Positions 12,801 to 25,020 of a stretch of 64,000 nt of DNA are shown one piece after another. Each line of letters opens with the position of its first letter. The stretch's first letter is position 1. Source of the stretch: Kitasatospora aureofaciens (lineage in GTDB: Bacteria; Actinomycetota; Actinomycetes; Streptomycetales; Streptomycetaceae). Under the pieces are notes generated by a model. It was not told the origin of the DNA and made no database searches. It saw only the letters and a program-made list of their open reading frames with translations. The stretch is from the NCBI RefSeq assembly GCF_001188955.3, contig NZ_JPRF03000001.1, positions 434,001 to 498,000 of the forward strand. The letters are read 5' to 3'. Made by a program: the position numbers and the translations under genes.

Positions 12801-15800
12801 GCTACCTGAACCGGCCGGGACTGACCGCCGGCCGCTTCGTCGCCAACCCGTACGGTGCGGCGGGCGCTCGGATGTACCGCACCGGCGATCTCGTGCGCTG
12901 GCGAGCCGACGGCGAGCTGGAGTTCGCCGGCCGGGTCGACCACCAGGTGAAGGTCCGCGGGTTCCGGGTCGAGCCGGGCGAGATCGAGGCCGAACTGACC
13001 GCGCACCCGGGCGTCGCCCAGGTCGCGGTGCTCGCCCGCGAGGACCGGCTCGTCGCCTACGTCGTTCCCGTGGCCGGCTCCGGGGCGACCGCGGTGGAGC
13101 TGGCGGCGTACCTGCGCGGGCGCCTGCCGGAGTACCTGGTGCCGTCGGCGTTCGTGCTGCTGGAGGCGTTGCCGCTGACGCCGAACGGGAAGCTGGACCG
13201 GGCGGCGCTGCCCGCGCCCGAGGCCGCGACCATGGTGGTGGGCCGGGTGCCGCGCACGCCGCAGGAGCAGATCCTGTGCGAGCTGTTCGCCGAGGTGCTG
13301 GGCCGTCCGCGGGTCGGGGTCGACGAGGACTTCTTCGACCTCGGGGGGCACTCCCTGCTCGCCACCCGGCTGGTCTCGCGGGTCCGGGCCACCCTCGGGG
13401 TCGAGCTGGAGCTGCGCACCCTGTTCCGGGCCCTGACGCCCGCCGCGCTGGCGGCCGGGCTGCACGACGCCCGCACCGGGCGGCAGGCCCTGGTGCCCAG
13501 GCCCCGCCGCGAACCGATGCCGCTCTCGTTCGCCCAGCGCCGGCTCTGGTTCCTCCAGCAGTTCGGGGCGCCGAGCGCCACCTACCACATGCCGCTGGCC
13601 CTACGGTTGTCCGGCGACCTCGATCGGGCCGCGCTGAGCGCCGCGCTCGCGGACGTCGTGGCCCGGCACGAGACCCTGCGCACGGTCTTCCCGCACACCG
13701 CCGGAATCCCGTACCAGCGGGTGCTGGACGCCACCGAGGCCGCCGTCCCGCTGACAGTCCGCGCGGCCGGCGACGCCGAGGTGCCCGCCCTGCTGCGCGA
13801 GGCCGCGGTGCGCGGCTTCGACCTGACCTCGGAAGTACCGCTGCGGGCGGAGCTGCTGGCGGTCGCACCGGACGAGCACGTGCTGCTGCTGGTGATGCAC
13901 CACATCGTCGGGGACGGCTGGTCGATGGGCCCGCTGGCCCGCGACCTGGCCACCGCCTACACCGCTCGGCAGGGCGGCGGTGCGCCCGCCTGGCCGCCGT
14001 TGCCGGTGACGTACGGCGACTACACGCTGTGGCAGCACGAGATCCTCGGCGACGAGCACGACGGGGACAGCCTGTTCGCCCGGCAGGTCGGCTACTGGAG
14101 CGAGCAGCTGGCCGGGTTGCCGGAGCAGCTGCGACTGCCGGTCGACCGGCCCCGCCCGGCCGCCATGTCGTACGGCGGCGACCTGCTGGAAGTCCGGATC
14201 GACGCCGAACTGCACGCGGCACTGGCGGCGTTGGCGCGTCGCTCGGGTGCGACCCTGTTCATGGTGCTTCAAGCGGCGCTCGCCGCGCTGTACACCCGGC
14301 TGGGTGCCGGAACGGACATCGCGATCGGTTCGCCGATCGCGGGCCGGACCGACGAGGCCCTGGACGAACTGGTCGGCTTCTTCATCAACACCCTGGTGCT
14401 GCGGACGGACACGAGCGGTGATCCGAGCTTCGTCGAGCTGTTGGGCCGGGTGCGGGAGACGGCGCTGTCGGCGTACGCGCACCAGGACGTGCCGTTCGAA
14501 CACCTGGTGGAGGTGCTGAACCCGTCCCGGTCGCTGTCCCACCACCCGCTGTTCCAGACCGGGCTGGTCGTGCAGAACGCGCCGGGCGGTGACTTCGAGC
14601 TGCCGGGGCTCCGGGTCTCCGGGGTGACCGTGCCCACCGGGACCGCTCGGCTCGACCTGACCTTCGGGTTCGCGGAGGAGCACGGGCCCGACGGCGCGCC
14701 GGCCGGACTCAGCGGTGCGGTCGAGTACAGCACCGAGCTGTTCGACCGTTCGACGGTCGAGGCCCTGGTCGCCCGGTGGACCCGGCTGCTGGCCGCGGTC
14801 GCCGCCGCGCCCGACCAGCCGATCGGCGGGATCGACCTGCTGTCCGCCGAGGAGCGGCACGAGCTGCTGCCCGACGCCGAGGGTGGTACGGCCGGGGTGA
14901 GCCTGCCGGAGCTGTTCGCGGCGCGGGCGGCGGCGACGCCGGACGCGGTCGCGCTGGTGTGCGGCGGTGCGGAGTTGACGTACCGCGAGCTGAACGCCCG
15001 GGCGAACCGGTTCGCGCACTCGTTGATCGCGCGGGGTGTGGGGCCGGAGCAACTGGTGGCGGTGGCATTGCCGCGCTCGGTGGAGTCGGTGGTGGCGGTC
15101 CTCGGCGTGCTGAAGGCCGGGGCCGCGTACCTGCCGGTGGACCCGGCCTACCCGCCGGCGCGGATCGCCTTCATGTTGGAGGACGCCCGGCCGGTGCTGG
15201 TGGTCGACGATCCTGCGACGGTGACCGACGCGGACCGGCCGGACACGGATCCCGATCCGGTGCCCGACGTCCGGCACCCGGCCTACGTGATCTACACCTC
15301 GGGTTCGACCGGTCGCCCCAAGGGCGTCGTGGTCAGCCACTCCGGCGTTTCGGGCCTGGCGGCGGCACAGATCGAGCGGCTCGGCCTGGTGCCGGGCAGC
15401 AGGGTGCTGCAGGCCGCCTCGCCCAGCTTCGATGCCTCCTTCTGGGACCTGTGCAGCGCCCTGCTCAGCGGTGCTGCCCTCGTCCTGGCTCCAGCGGACG
15501 CCCCTCTGGACGCCCTGACGGACGGGCGGCTCGGCATCACCCACGTGACCCTGCCGCCCTCGGCCCTGGCGGCGGTGGACAGCGCCGGTGTCACGGCCGC
15601 CACCCTGGTGGTGGCGGGGGAGGCGTGCCCGTCAGAGCTGGTGGAGCGGTGGGCGCCGGGGCGGCGGATGATCAACGCGTACGGTCCGACCGAGACCACG
15701 GTGTGCGCGACCATGAGCGACCCGCTGTCCCCGGGCTCCGGAGTGCCGCCGATCGGCCGCGCGGTCGCGGGCTTCCGGGTGTACGTGCTGGACGAGGGCC

Positions 15801-18800
15801 TGCGCATCGTTCCTCCGGGGGTTGCGGGGGAGTTGTACGTGGCCGGTCCGGGTCTGGCCCGCGGGTACCTGAACCGTCCGGGCCTGACGGCGGGGCGGTT
15901 CCTGGCCTGCCCGTTCGGGCCTGAGGGCGCTCGGATGTACCGCACCGGCGACCTGGTGCGCCGACGCGGTGACGGTGAGCTGGAGTACCTCGGCCGCGCC
16001 GACCAGCAGGTGAAGGTCCGCGGCTTCCGGATCGAACCCGGTGAGATCGAGGCGGCGCTGGCCGAGCACCCCACCGTCGCCCAGGGCGCGGTTCTCACCC
16101 GGGACGACCGGCTCGTAGGCTACGTCACGGCCCGTCCGGACACGACCGTCCGCCCGGCGGAGCTGGCGGCGTACCTGCGCGGGCGCCTGCCGGAGTACCT
16201 GGTGCCGTCGGCGTTCGTGCTGCTGGAGGCGTTGCCGCTGACGCCGAACGGGAAGCTGGACCGGGCGGCGCTGCCCGCGCCCGAGGCCGCGGCCACGGAG
16301 ACGGGCCGGGTGCCGCGCACGCCGCAGGAGCAGATCCTGTGCGAGCTGTTCGCCGAGGTGCTGGGCCGCCGGCGGGTCGGGGTCGACGAGGACTTCTTCG
16401 ATCTCGGTGGACACTCCCTGCTCGCCACCCGGCTGGCCGCCAGGGTGCGCTCGGTGCTCGGCGTCGAGCTGGGATTGCGGGCCCTCTTCCAGTCGCCCAC
16501 CGTGGCGGGTCTGGCCGGGGTGCTGGCATCGGGCGGCAGCGCCCGCCCGGCGCTGACCGCGCGGGAGCGGCCGGAGGCGGTGCCGCTGTCCTTCGCCCAG
16601 CGCCGGCTCTGGTTCCTGCACCGCATGGACGGCAGTGCGGCGACCTACCACATCCCGCTGGCGCTGCAACTGACCGGGACGCTCGACCGGGCGGCGCTGG
16701 ACGAGGCGCTGGCCGATGTCGTGGCCCGGCACGAGAGCCTGCGGACGGTGTTCCCCGAGGTGGGCGGCGTGCCGTGCCAGCGGGTCCTGGACCCGGCGGA
16801 GGCCCGGCCCCGGGCCCGGCTCGTGGAGGTGCTGCGGACGGACCTGCACGAGCGGCTCGCCGAGTCCGCCCGGCGGCCCTTCGACCTAGCGGCGGAGACG
16901 CCGCTGCGGGCGGAGCTTTTCGCGGTCGCGCCGGACGAGCACGTGCTGTTGCTGGTGATGCACCACATCGCCGGTGACGGGTGGTCCACCGGCCCGCTGG
17001 CCCGCGACCTCGCCGAGGCGTACGCCGCCCGGAGCGAGGGAAGCGCGCCCAGCTGGTCGAACCTGACGGTACAGTACGCCGACTACACGCTCTGGCAGCG
17101 CGACCTGCTCGGCGACGCCACCGACCCGAAGAGCCGGTTCACCGAGCAGCTCGACTACTGGAAGCGGCAGCTGTCCGATCTTCCCGAGCTGCTCCAGCTG
17201 CCCGCCGACCGGCCGCGCCCGGCCGTCGCCGGCTGGTACGGTGACCACGTCGGCCTGGAACTCGGCCCCGAGCTGCACGCCGCCTTGGCCGAGTTGGCGC
17301 GGCGCACCGGCACCAGTCTGTTCATGGTGCTGCAGGCGGCGCTGGCGGCGTTGTACACCCGGCTGGGTGCCGGGACGGACATTCCGATCGGTTCGCCGAT
17401 CGCGGGCCGGACCGACGAGGCGCTGGACGACCTGGTCGGGTTCTTCGTGAACACGCTGGTGCTGCGGACGGACACGAGCGGTGATCCGAGCTTCGTGGAG
17501 CTGTTGGGCCGGGTGCGGGAGACGGCGCTGTCGGCGTACGCGCATCAGGACGTGCCGTTCGAGCACTTGGTGGAGGTGCTGAACCCGTCCCGGTCGCTGT
17601 CCCACCACCCGCTCTTCCAGACCATCCTGGCCGTGCAGAACGCCCCGATGGGCCGGTTCTCGCTGCCGGGCCTGGAGGTCGCCACCTACGCGGTGGCCAC
17701 CGGAACCGCCAAGTTCGACCTCGGGCTGAGCCTGGTCGAGCAGTTTGGCCCGGACGGCAGCCCGGCCGGGATCGTCGGCGCGGCGGAGTACGCCACCGAC
17801 CTGTTCGACCGCTCGACGGTCGAGGCCATGGTCCGGCGTTGGACGCTCCTGCTGGAGGCCGTCACCGCCGACCCGGAGCAGCCGATCGGCGGCATCGACC
17901 TCCTCGACGCCGAGGAGCGGCACCGGCTGCTGGAACAAGGCAACGCGACCGCCCGCGAGGTGGGCGCCGTCCCGGTGCCGCAGGCCTTCGAGGGGCAGGT
18001 GGCGGCGACGCCGGACGCGGTTGCCCTCATCCGTGGCGATGTGGAATTGACGTACCGCCAGCTGAACGCGCGGGCGAACCGGTTCGCGCATGCGCTGATC
18101 GCCCGGGGCGTGGGGCCGGAGCAGTTGGTCGCGGTGGCGCTTCCGCGGTCGGTGGAAGCCGTGGTGGCCGTCCTGGGCGTGCTGAAGGCCGGGGCGGCGT
18201 ACCTGCCGGTGGACCCGGCGTATCCGCGGTCGCGGATCGACCTCATGCTGGCGGACGCCCGTCCGGCGCTGATGATCGACGACCCGGCGGCGGTGAGCGA
18301 AGGAGACTGGCCGGACACCGATCCGAAGGTCACGCTCGACGTCCGGCACCCGGCCTATGTGATCTACACCTCGGGCTCCACCGGCCGCCCCAAGGGCGTC
18401 GTGGTCGCCCACGGCGGTGTGGCGAGCCTGGTGGCCGGGCAGATCGAGGGGTTCGCGATCGATCCCGACAGCCGGGTGCTCCAGTTCGCCTCGCCGAGCT
18501 TCGACGCCTCGGTGTCGGAGATCTACACCGCCCTGCTGCGCGGCGCGGCCCTGGTGCTGCCCCCGGCCGGGGATCCGGTCGCCGCGCTGACGGACCCGGA
18601 CCTCGCGGTCACCCACGTGACCGTGCCGCCGTCCGTCATCGCAGCCCTGTCGGAGGGCTCGGTGGCGGTGCCGAAGCTGATCGTGGCGGGGGAGGCGTGC
18701 CCGCCGGAGCTGGTGGCCCGCTGGGCGCCCGGGCGCCGGATGGTCAACGCCTACGGTCCCACCGAGACCACGGTGTGCGCGACCATGAGCGACCCGCTCG

Positions 18801-21800
18801 CGCCCGGCTCGGGCGTGCCGCCGATCGGCCGGCCGATCGTCAACGCCCGGGTGTACGTGCTGGACGAGCGGCTGCGGCCGGTGCCGCCCGGCGTGCCGGG
18901 TGAGCTGTACGTCGCGGGCGCGGGCCTGGCCCGCGGCTACCTGAACCGGCCGGGCCTGACCGCCGGACGCTTCGTCGCCTGCCCGTTCGACCCCTCGGGC
19001 GCCCGGATGTACCGCACCGGCGACGTGGTCCGCTTCCGCGCCGACGGCCAGTTGGAGTACGTCGGCCGCGCGGACGACCAGGTGAAGGTGCGCGGCTTCC
19101 GGGTCGAGCCCGGTGAGGTCGAGGCGGCGCTCGCCGAGCACCCCGCCGTCGTCCGTGCCGCCGTCCTCGCCCAGGACGACCGGCTGATCGGCTACGTCGT
19201 CCCGCGCCAGGACATCGCCCGGGACGACGGCCTCGAAACCGACCACGTCGGCGAGTGGCGGGACATCTACGACGCCCTGCCCATCGCCCCCGGGGAAGCC
19301 GCCTTCGGCCATAACTTCGTGGGCTGGAACAGCAGTTACGACGGCGACCCGATCCCCGTCGAGCAGATGCGGGAGTGGCGCGACGCCACCGTCGACCGCA
19401 TCCTGGCCCTGCGCCCCCGCCGGGTGCTGGAGGTCGGCGTCGGCACCGGCCTGCTGCTCTCGCAGATCGCGCCGCAGTGCGAGACGTACTGGGCGACCGA
19501 CTTCTCCGCCACCGCGATCGACGCCCTGGCCGCCCAGGTGGCCGGGCAACGGGACCTGGCCGAGCGCGTGGTGCTGCAGACCCGCCCGGCGCACGACACC
19601 GACGGGCTCCCGGTCGGCGAGTTCGACACCATCGTCATCAACTCGGTGGTGCAGTACTTCCCGTCCGCCGACTACCTCGCGGACGTCATCGGGAAGCTGG
19701 CGCGGCTGCTCGCCCCCGGTGGCGCCCTGTTCGTCGGCGACGTCCGCAACCTGCGCCTGCTGCGCCCGCTGGCCACCGCCGTCCAACTGCACCGGACGGC
19801 CGACGCCGACCTCGCAACGGTGCGCCGGGCCGTGGAACAGGCCCTCCGCGTCGAGAAGGAGCTCCTGGTCGACCCGGACTTCTTCACCGCTCTGCGGGAG
19901 CAGGGCACCGAGATCGGCGCGGTGGCGGTGGAGGTCAAGAACGGCCGCCACCACAACGAGCTGTCCCGCTACCGCTACGACGTGACGCTGCACAAGGCTC
20001 CGGTCGCCCCGGCCGCTCCGGAGCGCGCCGTCGAGTTGGAGTGGGGACGGCAGGTCGCCGGGTCGGCCGAGCTGCGCGAGCTGCTCGCCCGGACGGCCGC
20101 CGAGGTGCTGCGGATCACCGGGGTGCCGAACCGGCGCGTGGCGCGGGAGGCAGCCCTGGCCCGGGCGGTGCAGGACGACGACGGCTCGCTCGCCGAGCTG
20201 CTGGAGCGGCTGCACGCCCCGGAGGTCGGCGACCTCCCCGACCCGGAGGACTTCCACGCCCTTGGCGCGGAACTCGGCCGCTCGGTGGTCATCACCTGGT
20301 CGGCGACCGCGGCCGAGGCCATTGACGTCGTCTTCATCGACCCGTCGGCGCTCTGCGGCGCTCCGGTCGAGGCGTACCGGCCGGCCGGAACCCCCCGCAG
20401 GCCGCTGTCCTCGCTGACCAACCGTCCGACCGGCAGTCGGGGCACCGGGGCCCTCCTCGGTGAACTCCGCGACTGGCTACGCCACCGGCTGCCCGACTAC
20501 CTCGTCCCCTCGGCGTTCGTGGCGCTGGAGGCGCTGCCGCTGACGGCCAACGGCAAGCTCGACCGTCGTGCTCTGCCCGCCCCCGACCTCGGCCCGCTCG
20601 CGGTGGGGCGGGCGCCGCGCACCCCTCAGGAGCAGCTCCTCGCCGAGCTGTTCGCCGAGGTGCTGGGCCTGGCGCAGGTCGGTGTCGACGACAGTTTCTT
20701 CGATCTGGGCGGGCACTCCCTGCTGGCGACCCGCCTGGCCTCCCGGGCCCGGGCGGCCCTCGGCGCGGAGCTGGAGGTCAGGACGCTGTTCGAGGCCCCG
20801 ACCGTGGCTGCCCTGGCGGCCCGCCTGGACGGCTCCGGAGCGGCGCGTCCCGCGCTGACGGCCCGGGCCCGGCCCGAACAGGTGCCGCTGTCCTTCGCCC
20901 AGCGCCGACTGTGGTTCCTGCACCGGATGGAAGGGCCCAGCGCCACCTACAACATGCCGCTTGCCCTGAGCCTGACCGGTCGGCTCGACCGCTCGGCCCT
21001 GCACGCCGCGCTCGCGGACGTGGTGGCCCGGCACGAGAGCCTGCGGACGGTCTTCCGAGAGACCGACGGCGTGCCGTACCAGGTCGTGCTGAGCCCCTCG
21101 GAGGCGTACCCGGCGCTGCCGGTGATCGAGTCGGACGAGAACGAGCTGACCGAGCGGCTGGCGGAGACGGCCCAGCGCGGCTTCGACCTGGCGGTGGAAC
21201 CGCCGGTCCGGGCGGAGCTGTACGCGCTCGCCCCAGGCCGGCACGCGCTGCTGGTCGTGGTGCACCACATCGCCGCCGACGGCTGGTCGATGGGCCCGCT
21301 CTCCGGCGACCTGGCCGCAGCCTACGCGGCCCGCTGCCAGGGCGAGGCCCCGCAGTGGTCCCCGCTGCCGGTACAGTACGCCGACTACACGCTTTGGCAG
21401 CGCGAGCTGCTCGGCGACTCCGCCGACCCGGACAGCCTGTTCGCCCGGCAACTGAACTATTGGAAGGAGGAGTTGGCAGGGCTCCCGCAGCAGCTGCAAC
21501 TGCCGGCCGACCGGCCCCGGCCGCCGGTGGCCTCCCAGCGCGGCGACCGGGTCGAGATCCGGCTGGACGCCGACCTGCACCAGGCCCTCCGGGACCTGGC
21601 CGCCGCTCGCGGGGCCAGCATGTTCATGGTGCTCCAGGCCGGTCTCGCCGCGCTGCTCACCCGGCTCGGAGCCGGCACGGACATCCCGATCGGCAGCCCG
21701 ATCGCCGGGCGCACCGACCAGGCCCTCGACGAACTCGTCGGTTTCTTCGTCAACACCCTGGTGCTGCGCACCGACACCGGCGGGAACCCCGGATTCGCCG

Positions 21801-24796
21801 AACTGCTCGGCCGGGTACGGCAGAAGGCGCTCTCCGCGTACGACCACCAGGACGTGCCGTTCGAGTACCTGGTCGAGGTGGTCAACCCGGCGCGGTCGCT
21901 GGCCCACCACCCGCTGTTCCAGGTCATGCTGGCCCTACAGAACGCGCCGGTGGGCGAGTTCGCGCTGGCCGGCCTGGAGACCGGCCACCTGGCGGCGCCG
22001 ACCGGCACGTCCAGGGTCGACCTGACCTTCAGCCTGGCCGAGCAGTTCCGTCCGGACGGCACCCCGGACGGCCTGGTCGGCGCCGTGGAGTACGCCACCG
22101 ACCTGTTCGACGCGCCGACCGTGGAGCTGCTGTCCGAACGCTGGGCCCGTCTGTTGCGCGCGGCGGTCGCCGACCCCGACCGGCCGATCAGCCGGATCGA
22201 CCTGATGTCCGCCGCGGAACGCCACCGGCTGTTGTCCGAGTTCAACGACACGGCGGCCGAGCTGCCCCGGGCCGCGGTGCCTGAGCTCTTCGCGCGCCAG
22301 GTGCGGGCCTTGCCGGACGCGGTGGCCGTCGTGGCGGGCGGAAGCGAACTGACCTACCGGGAGCTCGACCTGCGTTCCAACCGGCTCGCCCGGGCCCTGG
22401 TCCGCCAGGGCGTACGGCCGGAGACACCGGTCGCGGTGCTGCTGGAGCGTTCGGCCGAACTGGTCGTGGCGATCCTGGCGATCATCAAGGCGGGCGGAGC
22501 CTACGTACCGCTCGACTCGCGCTTCCCGTCCTCCCGGATCGACCTGATCCTGCGCGAGAGCGGGGCCGCCCTGATCCTCACGCGGGAGGTACTGACCGCC
22601 CTGACGCAGTCCGAGCCCGATTCGTCTGCCGTCGAAGTCCCCTGTGATCCGCGGCAATTGGCGTACATCATGTACACCTCTGGCTCGACCGGGCGGCCGA
22701 AGGGCGTGGCCGTCACCCACCGTGATGTGGTGGGGCACGCGCTCACCCCCGAATGGCGCGGCGGTGGACACGAGCGGGTACTGATGCACTCCCCGACGGC
22801 CTTCGACCTCTCCACCTACGAGCTTTGGGTCCCGTTGCTGGGCGGCGGCCGCATCGTGGTCGCGCCGCCCGAACAGCTCGACCTCGACCTGCTGCAGCAC
22901 ACTGTCACCACCCACGGGGTGACCGGACTGTGGCTGACCGCCGGACTGTTCCGGCTGGTCGCCGAGGAGCGCCCGGGCCTGCTCGCCGGGGTGCGCGAGG
23001 TGTGGACCGGCGGCGACGTGGTCTCCCCGGCCGCCGCCGCCCGGGTGCTGGCGGCATGCCCCGGCATCGAGGTGGTCAACGGCTACGGGCCGACCGAGGC
23101 CACCACCCTGGCCACCTGTCACCCGGTGCGCACCCTCTCCGCAAACGCCGCGTCGGTGCCGATCGGCGGGCCGATGGCGAACATGCGCGCCTACGTCCTC
23201 GACGACCACCTGCGCCCGGTGCCCACGGGCCTGGTCGGTGAGCTGTACCTCGCGGGGACGGGCGTGGCCCGCGGCTACCAGGGCCGCCCCGGCCTGACGG
23301 CGGAGCGCTTCACCGCCGACCCGTACGGGCCGTCCGGGAGCCGGATGTACCGCACCGGCGACCTGGCGTGGTGGCGGCCCGACGGCGCACTGGAATTCGC
23401 CGGACGCGCCGACCACCAGGTCAAGCTTCGCGGCCTGCGGATCGAGCCCGGAGAGATCGAAGCGGTCCTGGCGGGCTGCCCGGGCGTCGCCCAGGCAGCC
23501 GTGGTGGCCCGCGAGGACCGGCCGGGCGACAAGCGGCTGGTCGCCTACCTGGTGCCCACCTCCGAGGGGGCGCCCGAGCCGGGCGAGCTGTCCGGCCGAC
23601 TGCGCCGCGAACTGCCCGACTACATGGTGCCGGCGGCCTTCGTCACCCTGGACGCGCTGCCACTGACCGCCAACGGCAAGCTGGACCGGGCCGCCCTGCC
23701 CGCCCCCGAGTACGGCGCGACGGGCGCCGGGCGCGGCCCCCGGACACCGCAGGAGCAGCTGCTGTGCGGCCTGTTCGCCGAGGTCCTCGGCCGGGAGCAG
23801 GTGAGCATCGACGACGGCTTCTTCGACCTCGGCGGCCACTCGCTGCTGGCCGCCCGCCTGGCCTCCCGGGTTCGCGAGACCCTCGGCCTGGAGCTGGGCC
23901 TGCGGATGCTGTTCGAGGCACCGACCGTGGCCGGGCTCACCGAACGCCTGGTCATGGACAACCCCGACGACGCGCTGGACGTGGTGCTGCCGCTGCGTTC
24001 GACCGGGACCGGCACGCCGCTGTTCTGCATCCATCCCGGTGGTGGCATCAGCTGGTCGTACAGCGGTTTGCTGAACCACATCCCACCCCGGCACCCGGTC
24101 TACGCGATTCAGGCACGCGGCCTCGGCCGCCCCGAGCCGCTGCCGACCTCCTACGAGGAGATGGCGGCCGACTACGCCGACCAGGTCCAGAAGATCCAGC
24201 CGGAGGGCCCGTACCTGCTGCTCGGCTGGTCCGCAGGCGGGCTGATCGCCCACGCGCTCGCCTGTGAGCTCCAGTCCCGCGGTGAGCCGACCGCGCTGCT
24301 GGCGGTCCTCGACGCCTACCCGGTGAAGGACGTGAAGTTCGAGGTCGCTCCGGTGCCCACCGTGCGGGACGTGCTCGTCGGAGTGCTCGACGTCGACCCG
24401 GACGAGCTGGGCGACCGGGAGATCACCTACGCCGAGGTCGCCGAGGTCCTGAACCGGCGGGGCAGCGCGCTGCAGGGCCTGTCCGAGCGGCAGGTGGAGG
24501 TCATCGTCGACATCATGATCAACAATGCCAAGCTAGCGGTCGACTTCGTCCCCGGCAGGTACGACGGGGACCTGCTGCTCTTCAACTCCACGATCGACCG
24601 GGCCGAGGACAACGCCGGGTCGGAGACCTGGCGCCCGTACGTCACCGGCCGGATCGAATCCCACGAGATCACCACCCGGCACGACCGGATGACCCAGGCC
24701 GGCTCGCTGGCCCAGATCGGACCGATCGTCGCCGCCAGGATCGCCGGGGCGACCGGCGACACCTACAGCACCATCCGTTCCCACCAGGAGGACTGA
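818..24796 (+). CDS. Seven-module nonribosomal peptide synthetase with N-methyltransferase and thioesterase
   Basis: 7,992 residues. Modules 1-5 are C-A-T, module 6 is C-A-NMT-T and module 7 is C-A-T-TE; no epimerase domain is present, so an all-L peptide is expected. Carrier serines (GGHS motif) are S1004, S2075, S3137, S4179, S5200, S6634 and S7675. C2-C6 carry HHIxGDGWS and C7 carries [10 protein letters not shown]1 has HHVVLDA and an EntF-like N-terminus ([15 protein letters not shown]), so it probably condenses an acyl or aryl starter delivered in trans. The methyltransferase in A6 shows the SAM loop VLEVGVGTG (about 19425). The thioesterase has GWSAGG (S7805) and H7955. Pocket codes (my alignment to GrsA PheA) are DANEAGLVN, DFWNVGMVH (Thr), DADGAGYVD, DVQLAAHVI (Pro-like), DAWTVAAVC (Phe), DASTIAAVC (Tyr) and DLYWWGGTL (Val/Ile-like). 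Start chosen at ATG 818 with GGAGGT at 805-810; an in-frame GTG at 779 lacks a ribosome site. MbtH, a P450 and an SRPBCC gene follow directly. The likely product is an Ahp-cyclodepsipeptide (inference). Confidence 0.95.
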   Translation: MSRRDGDVLPLTAAQREIWLAEQRSRTPIPGYRVGECVEIHGPVDPELFERALHRVVDEVDALHVTFVDEGDGPCQILRATWDWAPAHLDLSGEPVPREAAVEWMRRDLMRPLDLARDPLFGHALVRLSATEYLWYLNYHHVVLDAISSSMVRQRVGEVYSALVEGGAVPPCPFGSLRDLVDSDAAYRASDDFTADRAYWTARFADLPAPTRLTAGAATDPHRALRLAEERELRSPDALRAAAGRTGVRWSRLVVAAAALYAHRLSGGEDVVLALPVTARRGSGRDLMAVPGTMSNVVPLRLTVRPDMPWRELVAQVAREVESAVAHERYRSEDLLRDLGAPGSIGTAFPLIVNIMAFNARPTFAGHPASVHHFVSGSTTDLAVWVFDYRDGNPPLLRLHGAPEAYGDDDLAAHQERLLSLLDAVADCDPDEAVGRIDLLTAEDCRELAELGTGPVAPAPAASLPELFREHVRATPDLTALVCGEVSLTYAELDTRANRLAHALIARGAGPERLVAVALPRSAELVVAILAVLKTGAAYVPVDPEYPAERISYLLDDARPALVVTDARSAGRLPGSFERLVLDSPEAAALMAGRPATDPTVAVDPRHPAYVIYTSGSTGRPKGVAATHGGLLNLLADLREVHFRQALKGQQRLRVALSTSVSFDASWNQLLALFAGHELHVLDHATWTDPDAFVDHAARCGLDYVEATPSYLHLLVEHGLLTGPRRRPALVAAGGEAVPERLWGQLRAAEGVSCLNLYGPSECTVNPVIASVASTPLPVIGRPATNVRLYVLDGALRRLPAGTPGELYIAGECLTRGYLNRAGLTAGRFVADPFGPPGARMYRTGDLVRWGADGNLEFLGRTDDQVKIRGFRVEPGEIEAVLVEHPQVARAAVVVRAEEEPRLVAYAVPEPGAAVADTALREHLRERLPKHMVPADFVVLDALPLTPNGKLDRRALPAPDRQPTATGRAPRTATEHLLAGLFAEVLGVPEAGADDDFFDLGGHSLLATRLVARARSVLGVELGLRDLFDAPTVAELAARVDTAGRARPALAAGERPGTVPLSFAQRRLWFLHRMEGPGATYNIPLTLRLSGDLDQRALEAALADVVERHESLRTTFPVVDGAPCQHVLDPDAARPRLRMTEVGEHDLPERLAEAARHGFELAEEPPLHAELYRLGPEEHVLLLVVHHIAGDGWSTRPLSQDLAAAYAARREGAKPEWRPLPVQYADYALWQRALLGDGTDPGSLLSEQLAYWREQLADLPEQIELPFDRPRPAAMSYRGAHLPVRIDAELHQSLRELARDGGASLFMVLQAGLAALLGKLGAGTDVPIGTPIAGRTDEALDDLVGFFVNTLVLRTDLSGDPSFTDLLARVRSDALAAYAHQDVPFEHLVEALNPTRTLAHHPLFQTMLALQNAPLGTFDLPGLRVETGLVHTGTAKCDLTFILGEEPGGGGLSGVVEYSTDLFDEATVAGIVDRWLRLLRAVAADPGRRIGRVDVLSAEELRALLPAGLAGTEGEQDASGVGLTVLFERQVRANPAAVALTDGEVTLSYGELNARANRLAHALIDRGVGPEQLVALAIPRSAELVVAVLAVLKAGGAYLPVDPQYPAARIGYLLRDGRPALLVTTGTTGTTGTAGELPGADGVDGVDRLLLDTADLDGQPDTDPQVAVDPAHAAYVIHTSGSTGEPKGVVVPHRNVVRLFRTTEELFGFTAEDVWTLFHSYAFDFSVWELWGALLHGGRLVVVDHETSRSPGRFLELLARERVTVLNQTPSAFYQLIQADAEAAGAGRELALRTVVFGGEALEHARLADWYRRHPENAPRLVNMYGITETTVHVTHAALGASGTTGGQIGTALPDLRTYVLDGGLRPVAPGVPGELYVAGPGLARGYLNRPGLTAGRFVADPFGPAGSRMYRSGDVVRRDTAGGLRYVGRADQQVKVRGFRIELGEIEAALAAHPAVAQTAVLARQDRADDTRLVAYLVPATGHALRPDPLRAHLRELLPEHMVPAAYVPLDALPLTANGKLDRRALPAPDLAPAAATRAPRTPQEQVLCELFAEVLGVASAGVEDSFFDLGGHSLLAARLAARIRATLGVEMPLRTLFEAPTPAGLAAALVAAGPAQTALARRKRPERVPLSFAQRRLWFLHQLEGAAANYHISLAWRLSGDLDRRALEAAVADVVARHESLRTVFPTVDGVPDQRVLDAAAARPQLLVSRTTEAELPAAMAAAKDRGFDLAVDVPLRVALFELAADEHVFQLVLHHIAGDGWSLGPLAQGLTAAYAARCRGEAPQWEELPVQYADYTLWQHDLLGDAADPDSLFARQADYWTGQLAGLPERIQLPTDRPRPVVASHRGGSVRAGFDADLHRGLRELARQHGTSLFMVLQAGLAALLSKLGAGDDIPVGSPVAGRTDQAQDELIGYFVNTLVFRTDTSGDPTFAELLGRVRDTALAGYAHQDLPFEYLVEALNPVRSLAHHPLFQVMLVLQNAPRADFAPPGLRVEDVPSTSTTAKLDLIFTMSERLGEDGSPEGIDGSVEYTGDLYDPATVETMIGRWERLLRAAVADPRRRLSRFGLLTAEERAELTALGTGPAAQAFTESLPELFRAQVRAIPHALAVVGPEASLTYAELDARTNRLANALIARGAGPERLVAVALPRSAELVVAILAVLKTGAAYLPIDPEYPAARIGYMFDDARPLLVVTDARTRDRLPTTGSAGWLVVDDPETAALVADCRATDPAVAIHPGHPAYVIYTSGSTGRPKGVLSTHGGLLNLFANQRLLMYPQQTKHRLRVGLTTSVSFDASCDQMSCLYAGHELHVLDEATWTDPDAYLDHAARVGLDAVGATPSYMQVLVAHGLLDHPQWRPLLVAMGGESVPEQLWERLRSADGVISLNYYGPSECTVDSVFASMESSPHQVIGRPLGGVRLHVLDAALQPVAAGVPGELYIAGVGLARGYLNRPGLTAGRFIADLFGPGGSRMYRTGDLVRWNPDGNLEFLGRTDDQVKLRGFRIELGEIEAALAEHSQVVRAAVIVRQDRAEDPRLVAYVVPVTGAELRPEDLRAHLRERLPDYMVPTAYVALDALPLNTSGKLDRRALPEPASTAAPAGREPHTPEEHVLAGLFAEVLGLSEVGADDDFFDLGGHSLLATRLVARARSVLGVELPLHTLFRNPTVAGLAAGLGGADRARLALEPAERPALVPLSSAQRRLWFLRQLEGAESVYNMPLAWRLSGPLDLAALEAALGDLVDRHETLRTVFPPVDGAPYQRVLAIGEARPGLTVTPADETALPELLTDAAARGFDLAAEPPLRAEVFALSATEHVLLLVMHHIAGDGWSLAPLAADLATAYAARRQGEEPRWAPLPVQYADYTLWHDRLLGDPADQDSLFARQTAYWTRTLADLPEQIRLPADRHRPANPSYAGGHLAIEVDAELHAGLVRLGREHGASPYMVLQAALASLLDKLGAGTDIPVGSLIAGRTDHSLDDLVGFFVNTLVLRTDTSGDPTFAELLQRVRESALGAYAHQDLPFEHVVEALNPSRSLARQPLFQVLLALQNVPRTEFALDGVTAEIVLVRTPTAMFDLGFHLLERGGAGGPAEGIVGRVEYSTDLFNRATVEDLVGRWLRLLAAVVAEPNRPLSRIDVLTAEERRELLVARNDTARPVPAATLPALFEARVRATPEAEAVVFEDTVVTYRELNRRANRLAHALIARGVGPEQVVALRLPRSAELVVAVLAVLKTGAAYLPVDPDYPTARIASMLEDARPALVLDDLAAVTPSDEQPVHDPAVPVDARHPAYVIYTSGSTGRPKAVVMPAAGLLNLLEWHHGAVGGGPGTRTAQFTAISFDVSVQEVLSALLYGKTLVVPTEEQRRSAELFAHWLDRHRVGELFAPNLVVEALAEAAEEAGLDLPALRLVAQAGEAMRLGAAVRRFQARGPGRVLHNHYGPAETHVITAYPLPVDPADCPVPVPIGRPIANCQVYVLDAALRPVAPGVLGELYLAGEGLARGYLNRPGLTAGRFVANPYGAAGARMYRTGDLVRWRADGELEFAGRVDHQVKVRGFRVEPGEIEAELTAHPGVAQVAVLAREDRLVAYVVPVAGSGATAVELAAYLRGRLPEYLVPSAFVLLEALPLTPNGKLDRAALPAPEAATMVVGRVPRTPQEQILCELFAEVLGRPRVGVDEDFFDLGGHSLLATRLVSRVRATLGVELELRTLFRALTPAALAAGLHDARTGRQALVPRPRREPMPLSFAQRRLWFLQQFGAPSATYHMPLALRLSGDLDRAALSAALADVVARHETLRTVFPHTAGIPYQRVLDATEAAVPLTVRAAGDAEVPALLREAAVRGFDLTSEVPLRAELLAVAPDEHVLLLVMHHIVGDGWSMGPLARDLATAYTARQGGGAPAWPPLPVTYGDYTLWQHEILGDEHDGDSLFARQVGYWSEQLAGLPEQLRLPVDRPRPAAMSYGGDLLEVRIDAELHAALAALARRSGATLFMVLQAALAALYTRLGAGTDIAIGSPIAGRTDEALDELVGFFINTLVLRTDTSGDPSFVELLGRVRETALSAYAHQDVPFEHLVEVLNPSRSLSHHPLFQTGLVVQNAPGGDFELPGLRVSGVTVPTGTARLDLTFGFAEEHGPDGAPAGLSGAVEYSTELFDRSTVEALVARWTRLLAAVAAAPDQPIGGIDLLSAEERHELLPDAEGGTAGVSLPELFAARAAATPDAVALVCGGAELTYRELNARANRFAHSLIARGVGPEQLVAVALPRSVESVVAVLGVLKAGAAYLPVDPAYPPARIAFMLEDARPVLVVDDPATVTDADRPDTDPDPVPDVRHPAYVIYTSGSTGRPKGVVVSHSGVSGLAAAQIERLGLVPGSRVLQAASPSFDASFWDLCSALLSGAALVLAPADAPLDALTDGRLGITHVTLPPSALAAVDSAGVTAATLVVAGEACPSELVERWAPGRRMINAYGPTETTVCATMSDPLSPGSGVPPIGRAVAGFRVYVLDEGLRIVPPGVAGELYVAGPGLARGYLNRPGLTAGRFLACPFGPEGARMYRTGDLVRRRGDGELEYLGRADQQVKVRGFRIEPGEIEAALAEHPTVAQGAVLTRDDRLVGYVTARPDTTVRPAELAAYLRGRLPEYLVPSAFVLLEALPLTPNGKLDRAALPAPEAAATETGRVPRTPQEQILCELFAEVLGRRRVGVDEDFFDLGGHSLLATRLAARVRSVLGVELGLRALFQSPTVAGLAGVLASGGSARPALTARERPEAVPLSFAQRRLWFLHRMDGSAATYHIPLALQLTGTLDRAALDEALADVVARHESLRTVFPEVGGVPCQRVLDPAEARPRARLVEVLRTDLHERLAESARRPFDLAAETPLRAELFAVAPDEHVLLLVMHHIAGDGWSTGPLARDLAEAYAARSEGSAPSWSNLTVQYADYTLWQRDLLGDATDPKSRFTEQLDYWKRQLSDLPELLQLPADRPRPAVAGWYGDHVGLELGPELHAALAELARRTGTSLFMVLQAALAALYTRLGAGTDIPIGSPIAGRTDEALDDLVGFFVNTLVLRTDTSGDPSFVELLGRVRETALSAYAHQDVPFEHLVEVLNPSRSLSHHPLFQTILAVQNAPMGRFSLPGLEVATYAVATGTAKFDLGLSLVEQFGPDGSPAGIVGAAEYATDLFDRSTVEAMVRRWTLLLEAVTADPEQPIGGIDLLDAEERHRLLEQGNATAREVGAVPVPQAFEGQVAATPDAVALIRGDVELTYRQLNARANRFAHALIARGVGPEQLVAVALPRSVEAVVAVLGVLKAGAAYLPVDPAYPRSRIDLMLADARPALMIDDPAAVSEGDWPDTDPKVTLDVRHPAYVIYTSGSTGRPKGVVVAHGGVASLVAGQIEGFAIDPDSRVLQFASPSFDASVSEIYTALLRGAALVLPPAGDPVAALTDPDLAVTHVTVPPSVIAALSEGSVAVPKLIVAGEACPPELVARWAPGRRMVNAYGPTETTVCATMSDPLAPGSGVPPIGRPIVNARVYVLDERLRPVPPGVPGELYVAGAGLARGYLNRPGLTAGRFVACPFDPSGARMYRTGDVVRFRADGQLEYVGRADDQVKVRGFRVEPGEVEAALAEHPAVVRAAVLAQDDRLIGYVVPRQDIARDDGLETDHVGEWRDIYDALPIAPGEAAFGHNFVGWNSSYDGDPIPVEQMREWRDATVDRILALRPRRVLEVGVGTGLLLSQIAPQCETYWATDFSATAIDALAAQVAGQRDLAERVVLQTRPAHDTDGLPVGEFDTIVINSVVQYFPSADYLADVIGKLARLLAPGGALFVGDVRNLRLLRPLATAVQLHRTADADLATVRRAVEQALRVEKELLVDPDFFTALREQGTEIGAVAVEVKNGRHHNELSRYRYDVTLHKAPVAPAAPERAVELEWGRQVAGSAELRELLARTAAEVLRITGVPNRRVAREAALARAVQDDDGSLAELLERLHAPEVGDLPDPEDFHALGAELGRSVVITWSATAAEAIDVVFIDPSALCGAPVEAYRPAGTPRRPLSSLTNRPTGSRGTGALLGELRDWLRHRLPDYLVPSAFVALEALPLTANGKLDRRALPAPDLGPLAVGRAPRTPQEQLLAELFAEVLGLAQVGVDDSFFDLGGHSLLATRLASRARAALGAELEVRTLFEAPTVAALAARLDGSGAARPALTARARPEQVPLSFAQRRLWFLHRMEGPSATYNMPLALSLTGRLDRSALHAALADVVARHESLRTVFRETDGVPYQVVLSPSEAYPALPVIESDENELTERLAETAQRGFDLAVEPPVRAELYALAPGRHALLVVVHHIAADGWSMGPLSGDLAAAYAARCQGEAPQWSPLPVQYADYTLWQRELLGDSADPDSLFARQLNYWKEELAGLPQQLQLPADRPRPPVASQRGDRVEIRLDADLHQALRDLAAARGASMFMVLQAGLAALLTRLGAGTDIPIGSPIAGRTDQALDELVGFFVNTLVLRTDTGGNPGFAELLGRVRQKALSAYDHQDVPFEYLVEVVNPARSLAHHPLFQVMLALQNAPVGEFALAGLETGHLAAPTGTSRVDLTFSLAEQFRPDGTPDGLVGAVEYATDLFDAPTVELLSERWARLLRAAVADPDRPISRIDLMSAAERHRLLSEFNDTAAELPRAAVPELFARQVRALPDAVAVVAGGSELTYRELDLRSNRLARALVRQGVRPETPVAVLLERSAELVVAILAIIKAGGAYVPLDSRFPSSRIDLILRESGAALILTREVLTALTQSEPDSSAVEVPCDPRQLAYIMYTSGSTGRPKGVAVTHRDVVGHALTPEWRGGGHERVLMHSPTAFDLSTYELWVPLLGGGRIVVAPPEQLDLDLLQHTVTTHGVTGLWLTAGLFRLVAEERPGLLAGVREVWTGGDVVSPAAAARVLAACPGIEVVNGYGPTEATTLATCHPVRTLSANAASVPIGGPMANMRAYVLDDHLRPVPTGLVGELYLAGTGVARGYQGRPGLTAERFTADPYGPSGSRMYRTGDLAWWRPDGALEFAGRADHQVKLRGLRIEPGEIEAVLAGCPGVAQAAVVAREDRPGDKRLVAYLVPTSEGAPEPGELSGRLRRELPDYMVPAAFVTLDALPLTANGKLDRAALPAPEYGATGAGRGPRTPQEQLLCGLFAEVLGREQVSIDDGFFDLGGHSLLAARLASRVRETLGLELGLRMLFEAPTVAGLTERLVMDNPDDALDVVLPLRSTGTGTPLFCIHPGGGISWSYSGLLNHIPPRHPVYAIQARGLGRPEPLPTSYEEMAADYADQVQKIQPEGPYLLLGWSAGGLIAHALACELQSRGEPTALLAVLDAYPVKDVKFEVAPVPTVRDVLVGVLDVDPDELGDREITYAEVAEVLNRRGSALQGLSERQVEVIVDIMINNAKLAVDFVPGRYDGDLLLFNSTIDRAEDNAGSETWRPYVTGRIESHEITTRHDRMTQAGSLAQIGPIVAARIAGATGDTYSTIRSHQED
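5687..5722 (+). repeat. Four 9-bp tandem repeats inside the Thr adenylation domain
   Basis: ACGACCGGC is repeated three times exactly and a fourth time with one mismatch, encoding a Thr/Gly-rich run in a surface loop before the TSGSTG motif of the module 2 adenylation domain. A smaller repeat (GGCGTGGAC twice, about 5740-5758) follows. The other six adenylation domains lack this run. It is in frame and probably neutral slippage. Confidence 0.8.
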
Positions 24797-24799
24797 CCG

Positions 24800-25015
24800 A
24801 TGACCAACCCCTTCGACGACCAGGACGGCACCTTCCTCGTGCTCGTCAACGGCGAGAACCAGCACTCGCTCTGGCCGCAGTTCGCGGATGTCCCCGACGG
24901 CTGGACCGTCGTCCACGGACCCGACACCAACGCCGCCTGCCTGGCGTACGTCGAGCGGTCCTGGACCGACATGCGGCCCAAGAGCCTCGCCGACGCCATG
25001 GACGCCCAGCGGTAG
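24800..25015 (+). CDS. MbtH-like protein
   Basis: 71 residues, the usual family size. MbtH-like proteins bind adenylation domains and are often needed for their folding and activity. The family signature is clear: [12 protein letters not shown], then DGWTVVHG, the conserved Trp in ERSWTDMRP and KSLADAMD near the end. The start ATG lies 3 nt after the synthetase stop, with AGGAGG at the end of that gene as its ribosome site, so the two are probably translationally coupled. Its presence fits the large synthetase upstream, whose adenylation domains are the obvious partners. Confidence 0.97.
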   Translation: MTNPFDDQDGTFLVLVNGENQHSLWPQFADVPDGWTVVHGPDTNAACLAYVERSWTDMRPKSLADAMDAQR

Positions 25016-25020
25016 TCGAC

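Noticed and set aside
1715..20257. Very long minus-strand reading frames under the synthetase gene (up to 1,123 codons)
   Set aside because: They are shadows produced by the third-position GC bias of the plus-strand gene and show no recognisable domains.
818..24796. Streptogramin B-type product (also Thr-X-Pro-N-Me-aromatic)
   Set aside because: The N-methyltransferase is in module 6 after a Phe module, not directly after Pro, and the last pocket is Val/Ile-like rather than phenylglycine. The order fits an Ahp-cyclodepsipeptide better.
818..24796. Dual condensation/epimerisation domains
   Set aside because: All internal C domains show the plain HHIxxDGWS motif and ordinary length, and no E domain follows any carrier domain.
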